A stretch of 64,000 nucleotides of DNA from Erodium maritimum (taxonomy: Eukaryota > Streptophyta > Magnoliopsida > Geraniales > Geraniaceae): the NCBI GenBank assembly GCA_963921825.1, contig OY997596.1:33533932-33597931 (forward strand), in the 5' to 3' direction. Position 1 is the first letter of the stretch. Each line of letters starts with the position of its first letter. The notes beneath the pieces were generated by a model. It saw only the letters and a program-made list of their open reading frames with translations. It was not told the DNA's origin and searched no databases. Positions 19,515 through 31,084 of the stretch are shown one piece after another. Made by a program: the position numbers and the translations under genes.

Positions 19515-19729
19515 TATTAGGTTGGTTCTTCTTCTTTTTAATCTAGATTTTTTGTTAGGGTTAAGATTTTAGGATTATATTATAATTAATCAGGGAATTA
19601 ACTAATACAACTTAGGTATTTTAAGGATTTAATGAATTAGGGATTTTAGTGATTTGATCAAACTAGGGATTTGATTACAATTATCAAATTCAGGATTTTA
19701 CCACAATTATCATATAGTTTTTTTTTTTT

Positions 19730-20124
19730 TGAGGAATATGAAGGATCGAAAACAAACATCATATGTTCGCAGCGGAATAAAAGGATTCGATCCAAAACGA
19801 TCTATTGCATTTGAATCAATGTTAAAACAATAAAAGGTTTACTTACTTGATATGTAGAGCAAAACCGATATAGCTCCGAAACTACGAAGCCTCTAGTGTA
19901 TCCACACCGAGTAACGATCTTTGATGCTTTCAACGATTGAGACGACTATGGAGAAGAACGATTCTTCTTTTGGTTGTTTGGGAGAGAATATATAAAAAGT
20001 GGCTGCAGAGAATATTATGATAATCACCTCTCTTAACCCTAATTATCTATTTATATACTTCTAATTATTGGGTCCAAGACGCAATTGGGCTTGAAACCCG
20101 ATTGGGCCTAGGGCAAACCCAACA
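19730..20124 (-). repeat. 3' LTR of copia-3, 395 bp
   Basis: On the plus strand it begins tgaggaatatgaagg and ends gggcaaacccaaca, right before aatctcccacttg. On the minus strand it starts TGTTGGG and ends CCTCA. The outer limit rests on the TG/CA rule only, since the partner LTR was not found. Confidence 0.7.
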
Positions 20125-20137
20125 ATCTCCCACTTGA

Positions 20138-21237
20138 CCTAGATCCAATCTGTCAAGAACTCCAATATTTATTACATTTCTGTGTTAGCAGAAGGTATAA
20201 CAAATATGTCATCTAGATCATTTCAATAAATTATCTCATAATAAATTAAATGATCTTAAACATCAAACGTCACCCGTAAGTGTGTGACCACATAGGTTCA
20301 ACGCTAAACCGGTAGTAATTAAACTCATTAACTACTAATCGAGGTTGGCGTCTAACAACACTCATCGACGGCCGGATAACGTGAATATCAATATCCAATA
20401 AAGACGAACCTGGTTTAAGGATGATGAATCGTTTTCCTTCCATCTTTCCAACTCCGGATTATCCTAGGGTATGGTTTGACTGTCAAACCCTAATAGATAA
20501 CCACTATGTTTCATGTTGATCGTTACTAGTTGTTGAATGAGTTTAAGAAACTCCTTTCTGAAATAATTCTTCTGCCTTGGCCAAGGATCTTTTCCAACCA
20601 TAAGATTCACAACATAGAGTTCAAACTCATTACCTTGAGTTGATGGATCCCCTCTTGACTCGCCATTGATTATATAGGTACTCAATTATACCCAATGACC
20701 TTTCAACTATCATTCTTACACACTAGGTGTTTGGTATCAAAGTATAACAAGCATTCTATTAACCATTATGGTGATCTCAGGTCAAAGGACAAAACAATAT
20801 GCATTTGCTCCTTAAGAAAATTTCCACATTGACAGTATAGGTAAAATCAACCATTTGGAAATCTCACGTTTGGTCAGTTCAATGATCATATCCACTATAT
20901 GCATCATCTATATTATAACTTAATGAATGAGATCCATTAATACTCATCCAATGAGTACAGTTATACATATATTGGTCTATCCGGATCATCGTGGTTCCAG
21001 TAGGATGATCCTATGACCAAGAACACTTTTAGATAAAACTCTATAATACTTGACTCTCATTATCATAATCTCCATTATAATGACAAGTATAAAAATTTTA
21101 TCAAGGACTTATCATATCACAATATCAATAAATATTCATATATGATAACTATAAAACATTGCATTAATCTCAATTAATCACAATCCATAGTTCAAAAATG
21201 TGCTAATAATAATGTTGCATAAAGATTAGCATTTAAT
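20138..21237 (-). other. 3' untranslated part of copia-3
   Basis: AT-rich sequence between the polypurine-type junction and the end of the RNase H frame. No domain is seen. Copia elements of this type often have a long untranslated 3' stretch. Confidence 0.5.
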
Positions 21238-23262
21238 CTAAAGCCAACCATTCATGAACCTCAATCCTATATTCCACTTATGCTTGTCAAACTCCTTTGA
21301 ACCAAGTGCTTTAGTGAAAGGATCTGCAACGTTCTCTTTTCCTTCCACCTTCAGAATTTGAACATCTCCACGTTCAACTATTTCTCTAATTAGATGAAAC
21401 TTCCGAAGAACGTGTTTGGATTTCTGATGTGCTCTCGGCTCTTTGGCTTGTGCAATAGCTCCCGTATTGTCACAAAATAAAGGAACACTTTCCTTCGCTA
21501 AAGGAACCACACCAAGCTCAGTTAAGAACTTCCTTATCCATACAGCTTCCTTAGCAGCGTCACATGCCGCTATGTATTCTGCTTCGGTTACTGAATCAGC
21601 TACTGTAGCTTGTTTGGAACTCTTCCAACTCACTGCTCCACCATTCAAGGTAAAGACATAACCAGAAGTAGATTTGCTATCATCCTTATCTGATGCAAAA
21701 CTTGCATCGGTATGACCTAACAATTTAAGCTCATTCTCTCCATATATGAGGAATTGGTCTTTAGTTCTTCTCAAGTACTTAAGAATAGTTTTGACAACTT
21801 TCCAATGTGCCTCACCCAGATTCCCTTAGTACCTACTTGCTACTCCTAGCGCATAGGCAACATCCGGTCTTGTACATGTCATGGTATACATGATAGCTCC
21901 CACTGCGTTAGCATATGGGATTCTACTCATGCGTTCTCTTTCCTCTAGGGTCTTAGGACTATCCTCCCTAGAAAGAGAAACTCCAGTTCCAATAGGTAAG
22001 TAACCCCTTTTGGAATTATCCATGTGATACTTCCTTAAGATAGTATCAATGTACGTAGATTGGGAGATTCCAAGCAACTTCCTTGATCTATCTCTATAGA
22101 CCTTTATTCCAAGAATATAAGTTGCTTCTCCCATATCTTTCATGGAGAAGTTTTCAGATAGCCAAACCTTTGTTTCTTGCATGGCTGACACATTATTTCC
22201 TATTAGCAATATGCCATCTACATACAACAATAGGAAAATAACTATGCTCCCACTAACCTTTTTGTACACACATGGCTCCTCTTCACAACGCACAAAATCG
22301 AACTTTTCGATTGTTGTGTGAAAACGAATGTTCCAACTACGAGAAACTTGCTTTAATCCATAAATGGATCGTTGTAGCTTACATACTTTATTAGGAGCAG
22401 ATGACAATGTGAAACCTTCAGGTTGAGCCATATAGACATCCTCCTTGAGCTCACCATTAAGGAAAGCCGTTTTCACATCCATTTGCCAAATCTCATAATC
22501 ATAGTATGCAGCAATAGCAAGCAAAATCCGAACAGATTTGAGCATTGCAACAGGGGAGAACGTTTCTCCATAATCAATACCTTCCTTTTGATTATAACCC
22601 TTAGCAACCAGACGGGCTTTAAAGGTCTCAACGTTACCATCCACTCCAATCTTTCTCTTAAAAACCCATTTACACCCAATACGTTTTAATTCATTAGAGT
22701 CATCAACTAAAGTCCACACTTTATTGATCTTCATTGACTCCATTTCGGATTCCATGGCAGCAAGCCATTTCTCATGGTCTGGACTAGCCATCGCCTCTTG
22801 ATAACACTTAGGATCGTCTTCAATAACAAGGTCATCATCAATATGATTATCCTCATTATTGCACACTAATAGATTCATCCTATTTGGTGCACGACGTTCT
22901 CTAATTGATCTTCTAGGAGGCTCTTGTACTTCTTGATTCTGTTGTTGCCCTTGTTCCTGAACTGGTTCATTAACCAAATCATTTACCTCAACGTTTGAAG
23001 TTGGAACCCTCGGTGGCAACTATAAGACATCAAGAAAAGGTTGCTCAATATGCATCTCATGCTCTTGAGTCGGTGCTGACTCATTGGTATCTTGTATTTC
23101 ATCAAGATCTATTTCTACTCCAGTTTTTCCAGCATCTAGAAACTCCATTTCTAAAAAGGTCGCGTTCCTAGCCACAAACACTTTGTGTTCAGAAGGATGG
23201 TAGAAATAGTATCACATAGTCTCCTTGGGATAACCAACAAATCTGCATTTGGTAGACTTAGC
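21238..23262 (-). pseudogene. copia-3 reverse transcriptase and RNase H
   Basis: The 21826-23019 frame (397 aa) reads ALVDDSNELK-type linker, then GCKWVFKRKIGVDGN, LVAKGYNQKEGIDYGETFSP, MDVKTAFLNGELKEDVYM, SIYGLKQVSRSW and FLLLYVDGILL at the place of the catalytic Y-x-D-D block. The 21238-21774 frame holds RNase H (HTDASFASDKDDSKSTSGY, TEAEYIAACDAAKEAVW, DNTGAIAQA). The N-terminal end at 23020-23262 shows the conserved KCRFVGYPKE-like link between integrase and reverse transcriptase. Preservation is good; broken fossil with few breaks. Confidence 0.9.
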
Positions 23263-24950
23263 TGTTGGGTCTCGAGGTAGGGTTGGAGATGAACCAACTC
23301 GCAGCGGAAAATCAATGAAAACCAAGAGACAATTAAAACCATGAAACAACTAACAAAGAATGGATTAACAAGAGAAAAATTCAGCACTAGTTCTTACCAA
23401 AACAAGAACACCGGTTAACGAATGATTGGCTTGAGTCTCCAAGACGCCTACGTATCCACATGGGAATCAAAGCCACGTAGTTCTTCTCTTTGAGGACTCA
23501 AGAACACAAACATGGAGGTGGAAACTAGCCAAACCCGAAATGGCCATGGAAGAGGGAGAGAAAATGTGTTTCCTATTCTTGTCTTGTGTTTGTTATGTTG
23601 AAAAAAGATGACTTAAACATAACAAAACCCATACTTGTCCAACTAAAGGCATGGGACAAGTATGGTGTCAAGTAAGGTGTAAATATGACAAAGTATGGCA
23701 AGACAAGATTGGGTTAGGTGGTGAATCACCAACACCTTAATCCTTGTCTTGCTTACTTAGTACAAATTAATAAAGACTTGATTAATTAGTTCCATGAGCC
23801 TTGGTTGCATGGGCTTTTCATGGGCCTCTTGGAACATGGCCCGTGGCCATTTCCAACGAGGTCCCGTGATTCGCTCATCGCCTCCATGCCTTCCATACCG
23901 GAAATGTTCAACATTATCCGACGCGATCAATCCCAAGACTCCAAGCCTTGTCTCGATCTGTGAAGTCCTATTCACTTACGGGCACATGACCCAAAACCCA
24001 GTTTTGGTCATGTCCCGAGACAACTCCCTTTTGGCCATTCTCCATAAATGTGTCAATGAGTTTCATCCTCCGGTGTGACCCTTAGGTTTATGCATGTCAA
24101 TAGATCAACGTAAAATCCCATTTTACTTGATCCTATTTAAGTGGCAACTAACGAGACTTTAGTATTGCCTGACACTACATAACGAATCGACCCTGTCGAT
24201 TCTAACCTTTCCGTCGTCCCTGTCATTATCCTTTTATCTTCGATATCCTGATTGAGATAAGGCATAGAGCCGTCATCCTTATTATTCTCAATCACCGTTC
24301 CTTGATATGTGAGATGACTGAAGATATGATACCCAGTATCATGTGCATGGCCATGCTATTCTTCCAGTCACTCTCGATCAAGTGGCCGAGAACCGATATC
24401 TTTCCCATACCTTAGTATGAGGGATAAATCCCTTAGCCGTCTTTCGTGTCACTCATGTAGCCCGTCCCCAAGCCAATCATGGCCGTTATGGAAGCCCTGT
24501 TACGGACAACGTTAGGCTCAGGTCAAAATCAGTTGTTGACTACATAGCGATCACAAAGACTCCTTGGTCTAAGGATACATGACAAGCTACAACACTGAAT
24601 ATGTTCATGACTTAATCTATGGCACATATTCAGGGGGGGTCGTCCAATATCATATCCCACATGATATCTATGATCAGACTCCGGAATCTCATTCCAATGA
24701 CTAACAGAACGTAAGCCATAAAGAGCCATCTTTCATACTAGTCGCTTCTAGTGAAGCTTTGTTGACTAGGGACCCATCGAGTGTGATCTATCTCGATCTA
24801 TGGTTCTATTCGCATGGTGGGCATAGATCAAAGCACACATCGATATATTACTCCAACACATAAGTAATATAAAGCCGCTTTAATTTTATTGCTAACGATG
24901 ATATATACATTTGGACATTTAGGATTGAACTACGGGCACTAAGACTAACA
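23263..24950 (-). repeat. 3' LTR of copia-2 (family A, 1688 bp)
   Basis: Begins tgttgggtctcgagg and ends aagactaaca on the plus strand. It has the same length as the copia-1 LTR and only scattered differences. Confidence 0.9.
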
Positions 24951-25860
24951 ATCTCCCACTTGCCCTAGTTCCAATCTAAACTCCAATATGTCCCCATCGA
25001 CTTTACATGTCTAACATGTTCAGGCAGTGACACTGCCTTAGTCAAAGGGTTGGCTATGTTATCATCTGTTGCAATATCGGTTATCTTCACTTCACCTCAG
25101 TTCAGTATTTATCTGATGAGGTGGATACGCCGCAGTACATGTTTGGATTTGTTATGCGATCTAGGCTTTTAGCTTGCGCAATGGCCCTTGTGTTGTCGCA
25201 AAATGGATTCACCGAACTGGATGGGTTTTTAATTACACTCAGCCCTGCCATGAATTTCCAAATCCACATAGCCTCCTTAGCTGCCTCTGCAGCATCCATG
25301 TACCAGGCCGTGAAAAGCGATAAATAATTAAATTGAGCTCGGGGCTATTATGTACACCATGCCAACATCACATCACACATCGTGTTATCAAACAAGAATG
25401 TTATCAAACATCATGTGATTTTCCGGTTTTAATTAATAGCCAAGTTTCGAAATTTTTTGATGCTCGGTTTATCGAAACCGTTCAAAAATGAAACTTTTGA
25501 ACATTTGATCTTCGAGTTCGTCATGACGGTTCCAAACTCGTCATAACTAACAAAACGGTTTAGCCTTGGCATATCAACCATCCAATGGTCATGCTTGGCC
25601 TAGCTCCGTCCAACGGAGCCCCGTTCGGTCCCGGTTTCGGCTCCCCGAGAGTCCCGCTCCCGAGACCCGAAAAATCAAATTTTTTTCAAAATTTCCAGAT
25701 TTGAAATCATTTTCAAAAATTCATTTTACATGCATTAAATCCATAAACAATAATTTAAAACATGTTATCAAACAATTTAGCAAAACAACATGCCAAAAAC
25801 GAAACTTTCAAGCAAAACCGAAACTTTGAACACCGTCTTGTGAATCCCGAAGGTAGCACG

Positions 25861-25872
25861 GCTCTGATACCA
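25861..25872 (-). other. Primer-binding site of copia-2
   Basis: gctctgatacca on the plus strand (TGGTATCAGAGC on the minus strand) one base from the LTR at 25874. This shows that the right-hand LTR is the 5' one. Confidence 0.9.
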
Positions 25873-25873
25873 C

Positions 25874-27351
25874 TGTTGGGTCTCGAGGTAGGGTTGGAGA
25901 TGAACCAACTCGCAGCGGAAAATCAATGAAAACCAAGAGACAATTAAAACCATGAAACAACTAACAAAGAATGGATTAACAAGAGAAAAATTCAGCACTA
26001 GTTCTTACCAAAACAAGAACACCGGTTAACGAATGATTGGCTTGAGTCTCCAAGACGCCTACGTATCCACATGGGAATCAAAGCCACGTAGTTCTTCTCT
26101 TTGAGGACTCAAGAACACAAACATGGAGGTGGAAACTAGCCAAACCCGAAATGGCCATGGAAGAGGGAGAGAAAATGTGTTTCCTATTCTTGTCTTGTGT
26201 TTGTTATGTTGAAAAAAGATGACTTAAACATAACAAAACCCATACTTGTCCAACTAAAGGCATGGGACAAGTATGGTGTCAAGTAAGGTGTAAATAGGAC
26301 AAAGTATGGCAAGACAAGATTGGGTTAGGTGGTGAATCACCAACACCTTAATCCTTGTCTTGCTTACTTAGTACTAATTAATCAAGACTTGATTAATTAG
26401 TTCCACGGGCCTTGGTTGCATGGTCCTTTCATGGGCCTCTTGGAACATGGCCCGTGGCCATTTCCAACGAGGTCCCGTGATTCGCTCATCGCCTCCATGC
26501 CTTCCATACCGGAAATGTCCAACATTATCCGACGCGATCAATCCCAAGACTCCAAGCCTTGTCTCGATCTGTGAAGTCCTATTCACTTACGGGCACATGA
26601 CCCAAAACCCAGTTTTGGTCATGTCCCGAGACAACTCCCTTTTGTCCATTCTCCATAAATGTGTCAATGAGTTTCATCCTCCGGTGTGACCCTTAGGTTT
26701 ATGCATGTCAATAGATCAACGTAAAATCCCATTTTACTTGATCCTATTTAAGTGGCAACTAACGAGACTTTAGTATTGCCTGACACTGCATAACGAATAG
26801 ACCATGTCGATTCTAACCTTTCCGTCGTCCCTGTCATTATCCTTTTATCTATGATATCCTGATTGAGATAAGGAATAGAGGCTTCATCCTTATTATTCTC
26901 AATCATTGTTCCTTGATATGTGAGATCACTGAATATATAATACCCAGTATCATGTGCATGGCCATGCTATTCTTTCAGTCACTCTCGATCAAGCGGCCGA
27001 GAACCGATATCTTTCTTATACCTTAGTATGAGGGATAAATCCCTTAGCCGTCTTTCGTGTCACTCATGTAGCCCGTCCCCAAGCCAATCCTGGCCGTTAT
27101 GGAAGCCCTGTTACGAACAACGTTAGGCTCAGGTCAAACTCAGTTGTTGACTACATAGCGATCACAAAGACTACTTGGTCTAAGGATACATGACAAGCTA
27201 CGACACTGAATATGTTCATGACTTAATCTATGGCACATATTCAGGGGGGGTCGTCCAATATCATGTCCCACATGATATCTATGATCAGACTCCGGAATCT
27301 CATTCCAATGACTAACAGAACGTAAGCCATAAAGAGCCATCTTTCATACTA
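25874..27351 (-). repeat. 5' LTR of copia-2, incomplete
   Basis: Matches LTR family A from its tgttgggtctcgagg end to about 27351 (catactag), where gypsy LTR sequence takes over. Roughly 1.48 kb of the 1.69 kb LTR is present. Confidence 0.85.
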
Positions 27352-27971
27352 GTTTTACTTTACGAGTTTGAGGTTCTGTCTGGTGAGGGAGGTTACTGAG
27401 CAGCTGGTTTGCGATCCTTTGTGATCTTGTTTGGTGTGCGATCCTTTGTGATCTGGTTTGGTGTTGCGTAGTTTCTTTCGAGTCCTTGGGAGAGGTCGTG
27501 ATCGTTGTGTCGAGTCTACTTTACGTGTCAAAGTGTTGAGTTGGTCAAGGAAGGTAACAGTGGGTGTATGTTCAGTCAGAGTCCTTGGGTTGGGGACAGC
27601 GTCCCCCGGTGTTGACTTTATTATTGGTGTTACCGGTATTGTCTGCTAATTATGCCGTAGTCAGTCCGTTATCCGTGGTGGTGAGCGAACGCTCACCCCT
27701 AGCTGCTTTTGCTACAGGTACTGATCACAGGACGGACTAGGTGAGCTCTCGAAGCTTGTGGAGCTCGCAACGGAGTCTGGGTTGTTTTTGAGTCTAGTGA
27801 CGGATACCTACTTTTGTCCACTTGTTGGAACGCGTTTTAAATTGTAATTATTATTTTATTTTATTGAACAATTGGTGTTTTTAAAGTGATTTAATGAAAA
27901 CAGGTTTCAAGTATCGTATCTTTTTAAATGTTCGCGTCCCGAGTTCGGTTCCCTGAAATTGGGGCGTGACA
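27352..27971 (+). repeat. 5' LTR of gypsy-2, terminal part only
   Basis: Matches 33597-34168 nearly base for base, carries the hairpin ggtgagcgaacgctcacc at 27680-27697 and ends ggggcgtgaca. Confidence 0.88.
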
Positions 27972-27974
27972 GCT

Positions 27975-27986
27975 TGGTATCAGAGC
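27975..27986 (+). other. Primer-binding site of gypsy-2
   Basis: tggtatcagagc, three bases after the LTR end. Initiator Met tRNA type. Confidence 0.92.
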
Positions 27987-29470
27987 TCGAGGTTTCACAC
28001 CTGGGACTGTATGTCAATTAGGTGGGGAGAGTCGAGTTGGTAAAGTCTCGTCGTGCGTTGGGTACACAGGTCGGGAACCGTGTGTAGACCCGTGGTATTG
28101 TTAGTCCTGTTTGTGTTTGTGTGTACGTGCAGTGTTTTCTTGCTGGCTTGATGATTGTTGTTGCTGCGTGACACGTTTTTAAGCTGTCGCGGGTCGACTC
28201 AGGAGCGCTCCTGCAGTCGAACGTGACGGTACTGATATCAAGTCGGTACAACGTAGTTCGGGGACGCCTGGACCTGGTTGTAACCGCGTGATGTCAAGTA
28301 TGAGGATTTAAAAAATAAAGTGGAGAAAGTTTTAAAAATTGGTTGGCCCGGTGGGTGTGTCTTGATTCTGTTTGACGCCGTGGGCGTTTGTGTTTGACTT
28401 TGATTGGCCCGGTGGGCGTGGTTCGGTATTGATTGGCCCTGTTGGCGTATGTTGATTTTGGTTGGCCGGTGGGCAAGGTTCGTGTTTGGTTGGCCTGTGA
28501 GCGGCGGTCGTGTGATTGTGTTGTTTTTGGCCGTGTTGGCTTATGACTGAGGTCGGTTTTTAGTTGTCGTAACTGTGTTATGTGTTTGGTGGTTGTTGTC
28601 TGCGACGTACTAGAGTACGGGTCGCTATTAGCCGGGAAAGTTACGAATACCCTAGGGGAGACATAGCGGGTGTAAGTAGGGCGAAATCTTTACCGCTACA
28701 TTATCGGGGTCACTGGTTTGGCCCGGTAGGTGGTTTGGGACGTTTTAGTTGCTGGCCCGGTAAGGGGTGCGGCAGGTATTAGGCGCCGGCCCGGTAAGGG
28801 GCCCGGCAGGTTTTGGGTTCCGGCCCGGTAGGGGGCACGGCCCGGCCAGGTTACCGGCCCGGAGAGTGGCATGGCAGGGGTCGTGTACCGGCCTGGTCCA
28901 GTGAGCCGTTTTCAACTTTTGGTGGTTGTTTCGTTGTACGGTTGGGTTTGTCGTTGCGCGGCTTAGTGTGCGTTTGTGCGGTTTATTTAAGGGTTCGCTT
29001 ACGTATTATTACAATTGAAGTTTTAATGGTGTGGGCAATGGTGTTTGCTTAGTTGAGAGCGTGTTTCCCGTCTTGAGGTTTCCCTACGTGATCGTGTAAT
29101 TGGGGTTTTGAGGTTGCGAACAATAGCGATTTACTGAATCGAGGACGTGATTCCCGTGTCGAGGTTTATCTTACTGGAGCGAGTACTAAGTTGTTGATAG
29201 CGTGAGCGGTGTGACGTTTGGCATCCGGTTTTGAGGTAGTGGTTTGCCCTGGCTAGATCGGTAAGTCTTTAGTGCGTTACTAGTATGCCATAATCGAACG
29301 GGTGTCCGTGGAGGTGAGCATAACGCTCATCCCCTTTACTACTTTTCCCGCAAGGGACGAGTAGCGAACACTGGTTTGGTTGCGGAAAGTTACAAGTAAA
29401 TGCCTAGAGAACCGTGTGAGGGTCACACTAGACCTTACCAGGGTGACTAATGGAGTGGGTGTTCGGTTTC
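27987..29470 (+). other. Leader of gypsy-2, no gag recognised
   Basis: Holds a ttggcccggtgggcg-type minisatellite (about 28330-28490), a GC-rich block of ggcccggtaagg-like repeats (28720-28890) and the hairpin ggtgagcataacgctcatcc (29313-29332). The frames here are repeat shadows. Confidence 0.6.
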
Positions 29471-29474
29471 CGAT

Positions 29475-30740
29475 TTGGACGTCAGTTTCATTGGATGCCG
29501 GGTTATCACACTCGTTTGTTCGTCGAGTTGTGATGAGAGGTTGAGGCTGAGTTTAGAGCCGTTGAGTCCACCCCTGCGTCGTGACACGCCGGTTGGTGGT
29601 GGGGTGGTGTTGACTAGGGTCTGTCGTGCCCGCAGAGTTAGAGAAGCGAACCGGTACAGGAGGATCGAGAGAGGGCTCAAGAGCCCTGATGCTGGATCGA
29701 GTTCTCACCCCGAGGATTCGGGTATGTTCGGAGTTGGTAAGCACGATAACGGTGGAGGAGCGAGGTCTTAGTGAGACCGTGAGGTTCCATGAAATTCGGC
29801 AGCGACTAAGCTGGTACCTGTGTCCGTGGGAAGGATACTTGCGAAATGACAGCAACGTAGTCTTGGGAATGGATTGGCGGGCGAAGTGCCGATCCAATAC
29901 CGACTGTTACTGGCGACGAGCTGCGAGAGTCGGAGTATTCACGCCTGACAGTGCACGTGGGTAGCACTAAGAGGAGCGCGACATCAGGTGGCATGTCTAG
30001 TGGAGCGTGATGCGGAGAGCGGTCACGGAGTTGTATCGCGATGCCTCACCCGTCGGCAGGTGAGAGCCGAACGACAGCGTCGCGCTGGATTATTGCAGCC
30101 ACTGCGGGTTGCATAGTGGAAATGGGGGCATGTCACGATGGACTTCGTGAGCGGTTAGCCGAGTTCGCCTGCAACAACAGCTTTCAGGCCAGTATCATGA
30201 TGGCACCATTCAGAGCGTTGTATGGTGGGCAGGGTCGATCGCCCGTGTGCTGGGCAGAAGTGAGGGATAAGAGTTTACTAGGTCTAGAACTGGACCGAGA
30301 GACAGCTGAGTCGGTCGTGCCGACGCATGATCGGTTGAAGACCGCGCAGAGTCAGTAGAAGCTACGCTGACAGGCGGCGCCGACCTCTCGAGTCAGCAAT
30401 CCGTGGTCATGTACCCCTGAAGGTGAGCCCGAAAGGTGGACTAATGCGTTTCAACCGCGGCGGAGACGGGTTAGCCCCGCGGTGTATCGGGCCTTTTGAG
30501 GTCTTGAGTACGTCATCGAGTGGGCAGAGGTCGAGGCAACGGGTGATGTCTAGTGTAAGGAGAAACCGATGTGGGAAAGGGATCCACGAAAGTAGGTCCT
30601 GCGCGGAAAGGTTATCCGCTTAGAGCTGGTGTTGTGGCGACACCAAGAGGCCGAGTCGACTTGGGAACGCGAGGACGAGGTTCGCGCGAAGTACCCCGAC
30701 CGGTTCGACTCCTGACATGCGTTGTTCTAAATTTCGCGGA
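29475..30740 (+). pseudogene. gypsy-2 pol remnants: protease, integrase end, chromodomain-like end
   Basis: 29475-29771 matches the gypsy-1 protease segment. 30041-30358 carries the integrase ending (FACNNSFQASIMMAPF). 30423-30540 reads GLAPRCIGPFEVL, the GPY/F-like block. 30600-30740 corresponds to the chromodomain-like ending of gypsy-1. Reverse transcriptase is not recognisable. Broken fossil. Confidence 0.75.
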
Positions 30741-30907
30741 CGAAATTCTTTTAATGGGGGGAGACTGTGAAGACCGCTCCGGTTAAAATGGGTTACGTTA
30801 TTAAATTTTAATAGATCGGAACGTCGAGGTTGGAAATCGGTTTGTTTTTTTGGAACGACTGCAAAAGAGAAAAGAATTTTCAACAACTAAATTATTTAAC
30901 TAATCAA

Positions 30908-30968
30908 AATATATATATATATATATAATTTAACTAATCAAAATATATATATATACATATATATATAT
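30908..30968. repeat. (TA)n microsatellite, duplicated
   Basis: Two (ta)-rich runs separated by and starting with aatttaactaatcaaaata, so the unit itself was duplicated. It lies inside the gypsy-2 LTR. Confidence 0.85.
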
Positions 30969-31076
30969 CTCAGGTCTGGATCAGGTCCGGTGCGCAGACC
31001 AGGCTGACCCAGCCATCCTTGGGCCCCTCAGCCCACCAAACCGGTTTTGGGGCCCAAGCCCATTTGTTGTCCCACG

Positions 31077-31084
31077 TATAAAAG
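31077..31084 (+). promoter_or_regulatory. TATA box of the gypsy-2 LTR
   Basis: tataaaag, followed about 25-30 bases later by aaaccctaaattcc and a long pyrimidine-rich leader, the usual layout of a plant LTR promoter. The start site itself cannot be fixed. Confidence 0.6.

Larger units (their letters stand above)
19730..23262 (-). mobile_element. copia-3, distal part (3' LTR and pol)
   Basis: Minus-strand Ty1/copia element. The 3' LTR lies at 19730-20124, then a copia-type junction (aatctcccacttg), a long 3' untranslated stretch and pol (21238-23262). At 23262 it is cut by the LTR of copia-2. A gag-protease part of compatible orientation and order reappears at 34170-35443, beyond copia-2 and gypsy-2, so both parts probably belong to one element. 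Broken, with a few breaks. Confidence 0.8.
23263..27351 (-). mobile_element. copia-2: LTR family A element with a very short interior
   Basis: 3' LTR 23263-24950, interior 24951-25873, 5' LTR 25874-27351. The interior keeps the last part of RNase H next to the 3' LTR (25102-25299, AAEAAKEAMWIWKFM) and a leader with the primer-binding site next to the 5' LTR. It interrupts copia-3 pol. The far end meets a gypsy LTR instead of returning to copia-3. Very similar to copia-1; incomplete. Confidence 0.85.
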
